From positions 1-8,043 of the forward strand of contig JAOTZA010000148.1 in the NCBI GenBank assembly GCA_029861655.1: a stretch of DNA of 8,043 nt, read 5' to 3'. A program made the translations under genes and the position numbers. This document shows, piece by piece, positions 1 to 5,160 of this stretch (within the stretch, counting starts at the first letter, position 1; every line of letters begins with the position of its first letter). This stretch comes from Acidobacteriota bacterium. GTDB lineage: Bacteria > Acidobacteriota > Thermoanaerobaculia > Multivoradales > JAHEKO01. The notes below the pieces were generated by a model. It was not told where the DNA came from. It worked only from the letters and a program-made list of their open reading frames with translations, and ran no database searches.

Positions 1-65
1 CCGCGCGTGGCCAGCAACTCGCGCACTCGGTCGGTGTCGTTGCGCAGGAGGTCTTTGGCCAACAT
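1..65 (-). CDS. possible 5' end of an unknown gene running off the left edge
   Basis: On the minus strand an ATG at 65-63 opens a frame that stays open to the window edge and reads MLAKDLLRNDTDRVRELLAT and onward. Codons in this frame end mostly in G or C, as in the neighbouring genes, while the other two minus frames look worse. The same frame is open further upstream, back to a TGA at 122-120, so the true start could be a non-ATG codon or this could be the remnant of a longer gene cut by the repeat array. No good Shine-Dalgarno sequence precedes the ATG. About 21 residues are too few to name a family. If real, it is co-oriented with pdxA and lies downstream of it across the repeat array. 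Confidence 0.28.
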   Translation of the reverse strand, partial: MLAKDLLRNDTDRVRELLATR

Positions 66-127
66 GACGATGGAAGTGTATCGCTCGATGGTCCGAGGGA
101 ACAGTCGGTGGCCACTCTCTCACCCAC

Positions 128-152
128 GGCCGACACGGAGGTCGGCCGCTAC
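128..152 (-). repeat. GTAG-type REP palindrome, left canonical copy
   Basis: Read on the minus strand this is GTAG, a single C, the arm GGCCGAC, the loop CTCCGT and the arm GTCGGCC. The seven base pairs are perfect. A GTAG tetranucleotide at the foot of a palindrome is the defining layout of bacterial REP sequences mobilised by RAYT (TnpA-REP) proteins. The copy matches the right-hand array (7870-8043) except for a paired change in the arms, GGTCGAC/GTCGACC becoming GGCCGAC/GTCGGCC, and one loop base. It overlaps the first unit of the adjoining 31-bp tandem array. Confidence 0.75.
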
Positions 153-292
153 ACTCGAGAAACCGTCTGAGGTCGGCCGCTACACTCGAGAGGCCGTCTG
201 AGGTCGGCCGCTACACTCGAGAGGCCGTCTGAGGTCGGCCGCTACACTCGAGAGGCCGTCTGAGGTCGGCCGCTACGCTCGGGAGGCCTTTT
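138..292. repeat. tandem array, five copies of a 31-bp REP-derived unit
   Basis: Units begin at 138, 169, 200, 231 and 262 with a strict 31-bp period. Units 2 to 4 are identical. Unit 1 differs by AA for GG near its end, and unit 5 has several changes. Each unit contains GGTCGGCCGCTAC, which on the minus strand is GTAG followed by CGGCCGACC, the 5' half of the REP element. The original second arm is degraded, leaving a weaker stem of GGCCG with CGGCC plus a CTCGAG palindrome. The copies abut with no unique spacers, so this is not a CRISPR array. The array sits between pdxA and the possible gene at the left edge, and unit 5 runs into the 3' end of pdxA. Confidence 0.9.
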
Positions 293-1307
293 TCGGCAGC
301 TCACCGGCGAAAAGGCTCGCCGTAGTCTCGAGCACTCTGCGCAAGGGACGGGCGTCGGCCTGACCCCGACCGGCGATCTCGAACGCCGTCCCGTGATCCA
401 CCGAGGTCCGCAAGAAGGGCAAGCCAAGAGTCCAGTTGGTCGCCGACCCGAACGCCAGGGTCTTGACGGGAATCAGTCCTTGATCGTGGTAGAGCGCCAG
501 CACCCAATCGAATTCGCCGCTGCGGGCGCGGGCGAAGAGCGAGTCGGGGCTCAAAGGACCGTGGACATCCAGACCCCGCCGCCGGCCTTCCTCGATCGCC
601 GGCGCGACGATCACCCCGTCTTCTCTTCCGAGAAGACCACCTTCGCCGGCATGGGGGTTTATCCCCGCGACTGCGATCCTCCCGCCAGCGTGACGCCCGA
701 GACACTCGAGGGCCTCGAGGATCATCTCGGTCTCGAGGTTCCGCAGGGCCTCGACCAGCGGCAGGTGAGTGGTGAGAAGCGCCACCTGAAGATCTGCGGC
801 GAGAAAGGTCATCAAGTAGTCGGAGCCGTATCGCTCGAGCCCGCAAGCTTCGGCGATGTAGTCCGTATGGCCACGAAATCCGGGCAGTACGTGCCGGGCG
901 ATCGATTCCTTGCTCACCGGGCCGGTCACCAACGCTTGGACACTCCCGGCTCGGGCCAGTTCGATACCGGTATCGAGACACGCCACAGCCCCGGCTGCAT
1001 CGGCCTTTTGTGACTCGCCGGGTTCGACACGACGTTCGACACCCAGACGTTCCAGAACGGCGGGCCCGCCGGGCCGGATGGCGGCGAAGTCCCCTTCCCC
1101 GACGATCAACCCATCACGCCAGGAAGTCGCCCGACCGCTGCGCTCGAGACCGGGCGCAGCCGCATCGAGTGCGGCGGCCTCGCCGATCAGCAGAAGTCTG
1201 AGGTCAAGAGGGGGCGCAGCCAGAAGATCGAGTAACAACTCGGGACCGACACCGGCCGAGTCACCCTGGGTGATGGCCAGGAGCGGCGAAACAGCCTGGA
1301 CGCTCAA
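273..1307 (-). CDS. pdxA: 4-hydroxythreonine-4-phosphate dehydrogenase PdxA
   Basis: This cytoplasmic enzyme oxidises 4-phosphohydroxy-L-threonine with NAD; the product decarboxylates and PdxJ condenses it into pyridoxine 5'-phosphate (vitamin B6). The 344 residues are close to the usual length of about 330. Visible motifs are QGDSAGVGPE (14-23; usually GDPAGIGP, so Pro is Ser here), TGPVSKE (128-134), GHTDYIAE (146-153), TTHLPL with H181, GINPHAGEGG with H219, GPLSPDSLF (250-258), YHDQGLIPVK with H274, and GLPFLRTSVDHGTAFEIAGRG (295 onward). The three histidines match the divalent-metal ligands of E. coli PdxA by alignment. The start is TTG at 1307-1305; an in-frame stop, which is the hfq stop, lies 12 nt upstream, so no earlier start exists and translation is probably coupled to hfq. 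The stop codon and last five residues lie inside the 31-bp repeat array. Confidence 0.95.
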   Translation of the reverse strand: MSVQAVSPLLAITQGDSAGVGPELLLDLLAAPPLDLRLLLIGEAAALDAAAPGLERSGRATSWRDGLIVGEGDFAAIRPGGPAVLERLGVERRVEPGESQKADAAGAVACLDTGIELARAGSVQALVTGPVSKESIARHVLPGFRGHTDYIAEACGLERYGSDYLMTFLAADLQVALLTTHLPLVEALRNLETEMILEALECLGRHAGGRIAVAGINPHAGEGGLLGREDGVIVAPAIEEGRRRGLDVHGPLSPDSLFARARSGEFDWVLALYHDQGLIPVKTLAFGSATNWTLGLPFLRTSVDHGTAFEIAGRGQADARPLRRVLETTASLFAGELPKKASRA

Positions 1308-1319
1308 AGTCGACGCCGG

Positions 1320-1658
1320 CTAACTCGGGTTCGAATCGGCCTTCGCCCGGCGCTTCTGGCGCTTGAGCTCCTCCTCCTTGAACATGTAGCGGATGCTGTC
1401 TTTCCGCAGCAGGAGGTTCGGCTCGTGATGGCGGTTGAGCTTGATCGCGTTCTTGTCGTACCACTCGATCCAGCCACGCAGCTCGGTGTCATCGACCAAC
1501 ACGAGGACCATCGGTGTGCGTGCCGCCATTTGCTTGAGGTAGTAGAACTCCTCGGCGTTGGTCTGTTCAGGAGGCGCCTGCTTGCGGCGCACGGCCCGCG
1601 AAGAGCTGTCTTTTCGCATCTCGTTCAGGTCCGGACGGATCAGCTTTCGGTTCGACAT
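1320..1658 (-). CDS. hfq: divergent Hfq / Sm-like RNA-binding protein
   Basis: The 112-residue product carries an Sm-like core at about 36-95. FYYLKQMAARTPM resembles Hfq helix 1, LRGWIEWYDKNAIKLN (60-75) matches the Hfq pattern GxIExFDxFxIxL, and LLLRKDSIRYMF (82-93) occupies the Sm2 position. Canonical Hfq has YKH in Sm2; here the aligned residues are RKD. A basic N-terminal extension of about 35 residues and a charged C-terminal tail (KEEELKRQKRRAK) flank the core. Hfq forms a hexameric ring that pairs sRNAs with mRNAs, and a similar role is inferred here. The ATG at 1658 is chosen because GAGGAA lies just upstream and MSNRKLIRPDL looks like a natural N-terminus; an upstream ATG at 1724 would overlap ricT. 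The gene lies 22 nt after ricT and 12 nt before pdxA, so the three form an operon. Confidence 0.82.
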   Translation of the reverse strand: MSNRKLIRPDLNEMRKDSSSRAVRRKQAPPEQTNAEEFYYLKQMAARTPMVLVLVDDTELRGWIEWYDKNAIKLNRHHEPNLLLRKDSIRYMFKEEELKRQKRRAKADSNPS

Positions 1659-1680
1659 GGTTTCCTCGCCGACTGGGCCG

Positions 1681-2397
1681 CTAAGCCCGGGCTTTCCTCT
1701 TGGGCGGCTGTTTGTACTGGTCATCCTCGTAGGCCAGGCAGCACAGCAATCTGCCGCACTGCCCCGAGATCTTGGATGGGTTGAGACTCAGATTCTGCCG
1801 CTTCGCCATCTGGATCGAGATTGGGCGGAAGTCCTTGAGCCAGGTCGAACAGCAGAGAGACTTGCCACAGATTCCGATACCGCCGATGAGGCCCGCCTCG
1901 TCGCGTGACCCAACCTGGACCATCCGCACACGCGCCGAAAAGCGTCGCGACAGGTCGCCGACCAGCTTGCGAAAATCCACTCTGCCGTTGGCGGTGAAGT
2001 AGAAGACCGCGGACTCCCCATCGAGCGCAAAATCCACTCGCGAAACCTTCAGCTCCAGGCCCAGTTCGCGCGCCCGCTCGCGGCAGAAGCGTCGCCCCGA
2101 CTCCTCGTTCATCTGCTGCCTGTCGAGCAACTCGGTGTCGCCGTCCGTCGCCGAGCGGACGATGCGGCTGGCACTTGATTTCTGACACGGCTTGAACACC
2201 GGCATCGGCGACTTCTCGACCTGGCCATAGGCGGGACCATCTTCCATCTCGACAATGACTCGATCGCCGCGACCAAAGATCTTGCCGCCTGTGGTGCACA
2301 GGGTCAGATTGGTTTCCTCGCGAAAGCGCACACCGACGAAGTTGTCCTCTATTGCGGTGGACATCCCCTTAAAGGAACAACCTTGACAACCTGACAT
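1681..2397 (-). CDS. ricT: PSP1-domain Fe-S protein RicT (YaaT family)
   Basis: The 238 residues fit the PSP1/RicT family. In Bacillus subtilis RicT (YaaT) works with RicA and RicF, binds Fe-S clusters and promotes RNase Y-dependent RNA maturation; the role in Gram-negative bacteria is less clear. The diagnostic C-terminal part is GIGICGKSLCCSTWLKDF (173-190) followed by SLNPSKISGQCGRLLCCLAYE (204-224), giving cysteines 177, 182, 183, 214, 219 and 220 as probable cluster ligands. Further cysteines lie at 4, 7, 34, 71 and 105. The N-terminus MSGCQGCSF adds a CxxC not needed for the core fold. The ATG at 2397 has a GAGAGAG purine stretch about 10 nt upstream. It is the first gene after a strong promoter and a structured leader, and is followed closely by hfq and pdxA. 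No RicA or RicF gene is in the window. Confidence 0.92.
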   Translation of the reverse strand: MSGCQGCSFKGMSTAIEDNFVGVRFREETNLTLCTTGGKIFGRGDRVIVEMEDGPAYGQVEKSPMPVFKPCQKSSASRIVRSATDGDTELLDRQQMNEESGRRFCRERARELGLELKVSRVDFALDGESAVFYFTANGRVDFRKLVGDLSRRFSARVRMVQVGSRDEAGLIGGIGICGKSLCCSTWLKDFRPISIQMAKRQNLSLNPSKISGQCGRLLCCLAYEDDQYKQPPKRKARA

Positions 2398-2435
2398 GGT
2401 TAGAAGCTCTCTCTATTCGAAGGACATTGCGGCCT

Positions 2436-2454
2436 TGTGCTCTATACCAGCACA
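2436..2454 (-). other. leader hairpin 2 upstream of ricT
   Basis: On the minus strand TGTGCT and AGCACA form a perfect 6-bp stem around the 7-nt loop GGTATAG. It lies immediately after leader hairpin 1 with only one base between, inside the predicted ricT 5' untranslated region, and ends 38 nt before the ricT ATG. No U-tract follows, so it does not look like an intrinsic terminator. Function unknown; an RNA-stability or protein-binding element is possible. Confidence 0.5.
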
Positions 2455-2455
2455 C

Positions 2456-2480
2456 CTTTGCGGGCATCGGCCTCGCAAAG
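2456..2480 (-). other. leader hairpin 1 upstream of ricT
   Basis: On the minus strand CTTTGCG pairs with CGCAAAG (7 bp). After a single bulged A the inner GGC pairs with GCC around a CGAT loop. This 10-bp bulged hairpin lies in the 5' untranslated region predicted from the promoter at 2513-2541. Together with hairpin 2 it fills nearly half of the roughly 108-nt leader. No poly-U follows. It matches no riboswitch class I can recognise by eye. Confidence 0.55.
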
Positions 2481-2512
2481 CGACTGAGCATCTGGGCGCA
2501 ATCAGTGAAATC

Positions 2513-2541
2513 ATTATGGCAACTCTTACTTTTTGCGTCAA
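2513..2541 (-). promoter_or_regulatory. sigma70-type promoter for ricT-hfq-pdxA
   Basis: On the minus strand TTGACG (2541-2536) and CATAAT (2518-2513) are separated by exactly 17 nt, close to the consensus TTGACA-17-TATAAT. The spacer and flanks are AT-rich compared with the GC-rich surroundings. The -35 box contains the purD stop codon TGA (2540-2538). Transcription should begin near 2506, giving a leader of about 108 nt before ricT. This promoter would let the operon be expressed independently of purD. Confidence 0.7.
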
Positions 2542-3839
2542 CGGGACGCTTCTCCAGCCGCACCTTCGATCGCCATCAGAACGCGCCGCCCGATATCCGA
2601 TCTAAACGTTTTGCCGGACCAGCGTATTTCCTCGGCAGCCTGATAGGCCTGCTGGAGCGCACCTCGCAAGTCCGGGGCTGTCGCACAAACGTTCAGAACC
2701 CGACCCCCGGCGGTCGTCAACCGTCCCTCCTCGAGCCGCGTGCCGCCGTGAAACACCTCGACGCCCTCCCGGGATGACGCCGTTGCGATCCCCTCGATCG
2801 GTTCCCCCAGAACCGGCGAGCCCGGGTAACCCTGCGCCGCCAAAACGATACAGGCGGCCGCCGCTTTCTGGAAATCCAGCCGTTGTTTCTCGAAGCGTCC
2901 GGTGGCTCCGCTCGCCAGTACCGGCAACAGGTCTTCATCCATCCGCATCATCAAAGGTTGCGCCTCGGGATCGCCCAACCGAACGTTGAACTCCAGGACC
3001 CGCAAGCCGTCGGGTGTCAGGATGATCCCGGCGTACAGAAAGCCACGGAACGGGTTGCCGTGGGCAGCCATCCCTGCAACCACGGGCTGCATGACGTCGT
3101 CGAGGATCTTCTTTGCATCTCCGCGAGCCAAGACCCCCGCCGGACTGTGGGCACCCATCCCACCGGTATTGGGGCCCTGGTCGTCGTCCCCGATCCTCTT
3201 GTAGTCCTTGCTGGTCGCGAGCGGAAGAAAACGCTGCCCGTCGACGACCGCCATGAGCGACACTTCTTCGCCTTCGAGAAACTCCTCCACCACCAAACGG
3301 GCACCGGCGTCACCAAAGCGACGCTCGGAGAAAAACACGTCGAATGCCTCCGACAACTCCTCATCGTTGCGCGGGATCACCACACCTTTGCCAGCCGCCA
3401 GACCATCGGCCTTAAGCACGACCGGGAACCCGAATCTCTTCGCCGCCTTCGAGGCCTGGTCGGCGTCGAGCACCACCTCGAACTCAGCTGTCGGGATCCC
3501 ATGCTCCTTCATGAAGCGTTTGGCGAAGACCTTGCTCCCCTCGAGACGCGCAGCCTCCCGCGACGGCCCGAAGAGAGCCAACCCCCGATTTGCGAATTCG
3601 TCCGCGATCCCCAGAGTGAGCGGCAACTCGGGGCCGACGACCGTCAGATCGATCTTGAGATCGGCTGCAAAGTCGGCAAGCTTTTGGATCTCGTCGGCGG
3701 CGATCGGCACCAGATCCGCAACGGATTCGATACCCGGGTTGCCCGGGGCGCAGAACAGATCTCCGAGCTCGGGACTCTGCGCGAGCTTCCAGCACAACGC
3801 ATGCTCGCGCCCGCCGCTGCCAACCACCAGTACTCTCAT
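2538..3839 (-). CDS. purD: phosphoribosylamine-glycine ligase PurD (GAR synthetase)
   Basis: PurD joins glycine to 5-phosphoribosylamine with ATP, the second step of de novo purine synthesis, in the cytoplasm. The 433 residues are of normal length. The N-terminal nucleotide-fold region begins MRVLVVGSGGREHAL and continues APGNPG (31-36) and VVGPELPLTLGIAD (67-80). The ATP-grasp region shows GSKVFAKRFM (101-110), PVVLKADGLAAGKGVV (139-154), VEEFLEGEEVSLM (184-196), DYKRIGDDDQGPNTGGMGA (212-230) and EFNVRLGDPEAQP (283-295). The family signature is normally RFGDPE; here Leu replaces Phe. The C-terminal domain has AACIVLAAQGYPG (328-340). The ATG at 3839 follows AAGGGGAC about 10 nt upstream, and alternative starts would lose the Rossmann-like first strand. 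No other purine gene is in the window. Confidence 0.97.
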   Translation of the reverse strand: MRVLVVGSGGREHALCWKLAQSPELGDLFCAPGNPGIESVADLVPIAADEIQKLADFAADLKIDLTVVGPELPLTLGIADEFANRGLALFGPSREAARLEGSKVFAKRFMKEHGIPTAEFEVVLDADQASKAAKRFGFPVVLKADGLAAGKGVVIPRNDEELSEAFDVFFSERRFGDAGARLVVEEFLEGEEVSLMAVVDGQRFLPLATSKDYKRIGDDDQGPNTGGMGAHSPAGVLARGDAKKILDDVMQPVVAGMAAHGNPFRGFLYAGIILTPDGLRVLEFNVRLGDPEAQPLMMRMDEDLLPVLASGATGRFEKQRLDFQKAAAACIVLAAQGYPGSPVLGEPIEGIATASSREGVEVFHGGTRLEEGRLTTAGGRVLNVCATAPDLRGALQQAYQAAEEIRWSGKTFRSDIGRRVLMAIEGAAGEASR

Positions 3840-3941
3840 CTAGTTTTGTCCCCTTGTGAAGGCCGTAGTCGGTTGCATCGCTGGGTGAAAGCACTTCCCA
3901 TCGACCCGGAAACACCTGCCCCTCAGCGAGTCTCTTGGTCC

Positions 3942-3973
3942 ATTCTATGTCGGCGTTCGACCGTAGGTCTCAA
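3942..3973 (-). promoter_or_regulatory. possible promoter for purD
   Basis: On the minus strand TTGAGA (3973-3968) is followed after 18 nt by CATAGA (3949-3944), or after 20 nt by TAGAAT (3947-3942). It lies about 105 nt upstream of the purD ATG in the divergent gap. The match is weaker than that before ricT, and I see no PUR box or purine riboswitch. Confidence 0.3.
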
Positions 3974-4099
3974 ACGCGCCGTGCCCCGGACAGAGGTGTC
4001 CCCTGGAAAGGGCAGCCGAGCGCCGCACCGAATGTGAAGATTGAGAAGAAACACAGGTACCGACGTGCTTTTCCACCCCTGGCACCGCCGTTGCTCTAC
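3974..4099. other. divergent intergenic region, no gene seen
   Basis: The whole gap between purD and the outer-membrane gene is 3840-4134. It contains the purD ribosome-binding site, a possible purD promoter and a hairpin next to the ribosome-binding site of the plus-strand gene. The open frames here do not look coding. No convincing plus-strand promoter could be picked by eye. Confidence 0.5.
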
Positions 4100-4130
4100 C
4101 CGTTCTGTGGGCCAGACGCCCGAACGGAGG
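4100..4130 (+). promoter_or_regulatory. hairpin abutting the Shine-Dalgarno of the OMP gene
   Basis: CCGTTC (4100-4105) pairs with GAACGG (4122-4127), and inside it GGGC (4109-4112) pairs with GCCC (4118-4121) around CAGAC, leaving three unpaired bases TGT. The Shine-Dalgarno sequence GGAGG (4126-4130) shares its first two bases with the stem and lies 4 nt before the ATG at 4135. Folding could limit ribosome access. This is a structural observation; regulation is inferred. Confidence 0.4.
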
Positions 4131-4134
4131 TGCG

Positions 4135-4860
4135 ATGATGAAAAAGAAGAACCCAGTCCTTTTGACACTGCCGCTCTTGGCGCTACTTGCTGCGCCGCCC
4201 GCCTGGGCCGACAACCAGGGGTCCTCCCGCGGCCACTGGGGCGAGACTCAGGCATGGCGACTTCAGGTCGGCGTACTCGAGCCGCGAGGCGAGTCCTCGT
4301 ACTGGGATGACCTGAGTTTTGACTTCACCGGCGACGCCGACAACTTCGACGATGCTCTGGTGGGGCTAGAGTACACACGTTATGTCAGCGATCGTCTCGG
4401 CGTCGTCGCATCAGCCAGCGCGTTTGAAGGCACCAGCGAACTCTCCTATCGCGACTACGTGGACGAGTTCGGCAATGACATCTATCACTCGACCGACCTC
4501 GACATGGCGACCTTCAACCTCGGGCTGCTGGTGCACCTGACGAGGCGAGACAGAGCGATCGTGCCCTACCTGGGCGCCGGCGGTGGCCTCTACTCGTGGA
4601 GATTGACGGAGCACGGTGACTTCATAGACTTCTCGCTTGCCACCCCAGAGGTCTTCTTCGACATCTTCGAAGATGATGGGACGTCGCTCGGTTACTACCT
4701 CCAGGCCGGTCTCGAGGTACCGGTTGCACGGAGCGTCTCGGTCTTTGCCGAAGGGCGCTGGCAGCGCGCCGACGCCAAGCTCGAAGGAGACTTCGCGGGG
4801 CTCGGCGACCTCGATCTCTCGGGACGGACACTCTCGGCGGGACTCACCTGGAGTTTCTAA
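4135..4860 (+). CDS. exported outer-membrane beta-barrel protein, function unknown
   Basis: The 241-residue product begins with a clear type I signal peptide: KKK at 3-5, a hydrophobic core LLTLPLLALLAA, and a likely cut after AWA (25/26). The mature part alternates polar and aromatic or hydrophobic residues as in 8-stranded barrels: AWRLQVGVLEPRG, ALVGLEYTRYVSDRLGVVASASA, ATFNLGLLVHLT, PYLGAGGGLYSWRL, GYYLQAGLEVPVARSVSVFAEGRWQ, GRTLSAGLTWSF. It ends in phenylalanine, the usual outer-membrane assembly signal. The PYLGAGGGLY stretch is typical of OmpW or OMP_b-brl-like porins. Acidic segments such as DDLSFDFTGDADNFDD probably form extracellular loops. A strong GGAGG lies 4 nt before the ATG; a second ATG directly follows. 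It stands alone, divergent from purD. A specific substrate cannot be assigned. Confidence 0.85.
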   Translation: MMKKKNPVLLTLPLLALLAAPPAWADNQGSSRGHWGETQAWRLQVGVLEPRGESSYWDDLSFDFTGDADNFDDALVGLEYTRYVSDRLGVVASASAFEGTSELSYRDYVDEFGNDIYHSTDLDMATFNLGLLVHLTRRDRAIVPYLGAGGGLYSWRLTEHGDFIDFSLATPEVFFDIFEDDGTSLGYYLQAGLEVPVARSVSVFAEGRWQRADAKLEGDFAGLGDLDLSGRTLSAGLTWSF

Positions 4861-5160
4861 GGGCCCGGCGGCTCTGAGCTGTCGTGGGGCCTCGGCCACG
4901 GACCGGGCTGCTTTGAACGCCAGGCTCCAACGTTGCTTCGCGACTGGTCGCCGGAGACGCACGTGACACGCCGCTTGCCGGCCTGAGTGGAGGCTCCACC
5001 AGGGACGTCTGACTGAGCGCATGGCAGAGCCTTCGAAGACCGGGATGATCCAGCGCGAGGGAAGCCGAGGCGCGAGCCTCCAGGTCACCGGAGTCCGAGA
5101 AGAGCCGTGCCCTGAGGAGACTCCGCCAGGCCGGCACCGGGCGGGGTATCCGTCTCAAGC
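4861..5160. other. convergent intergenic region, no gene seen
   Basis: About 300 bases lie between the convergent ends of the outer-membrane gene and the cytochrome gene. The open frames crossing it have poor codon character, no ribosome-binding site and no recognisable domain. A possible hairpin near its right end (5117-5156) is listed separately. No REP copy, tRNA or convincing terminator for the plus-strand gene was found. Confidence 0.6.
5117..5156 (-). terminator. weak candidate terminator hairpin after the cytochrome gene
   Basis: On the minus strand GAGAC (5156-5152) can pair with GTCTC (5121-5117), and inside it CCGCC (5144-5140) with GGCGG (5127-5123), across an internal loop. It begins 5 nt after the stop codon of the di-heme cytochrome. 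There is no U-run, so intrinsic termination is doubtful. Confidence 0.2.

Noticed and set aside
1..119. Possible transposase or RAYT fragment next to the left REP array
   Set aside because: The short visible peptide shows no HUH motif, catalytic tyrosine context or other transposase signature.
7..201. Plus-strand frame of 64 codons at the left edge
   Set aside because: Its second half is translated tandem repeat, and the codon pattern is poor.
138..292. CRISPR-like regular repeats
   Set aside because: The 31-bp units abut directly with no unique spacers, and no cas gene is present.
393..1013. Plus-strand open frame opposite pdxA
   Set aside because: Antisense shadow produced by high GC content; pdxA on the other strand is certain.
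2883..4037. Long plus-strand open frame of 384 codons opposite purD
   Set aside because: It is the antisense shadow of purD, which has full family motifs; the antisense product shows no recognisable domain or ribosome-binding site.
3840..4134. Purine riboswitch or PUR box upstream of purD
   Set aside because: No recognisable aptamer core or PUR box pattern was found on the minus strand.
4411..5088. Minus-strand frame of 225 codons across the outer-membrane gene and the following gap
   Set aside because: Most of it is antisense to a gene with signal peptide and barrel strands, and the remainder has arginine/serine-rich noise typical of GC-rich non-coding frames.
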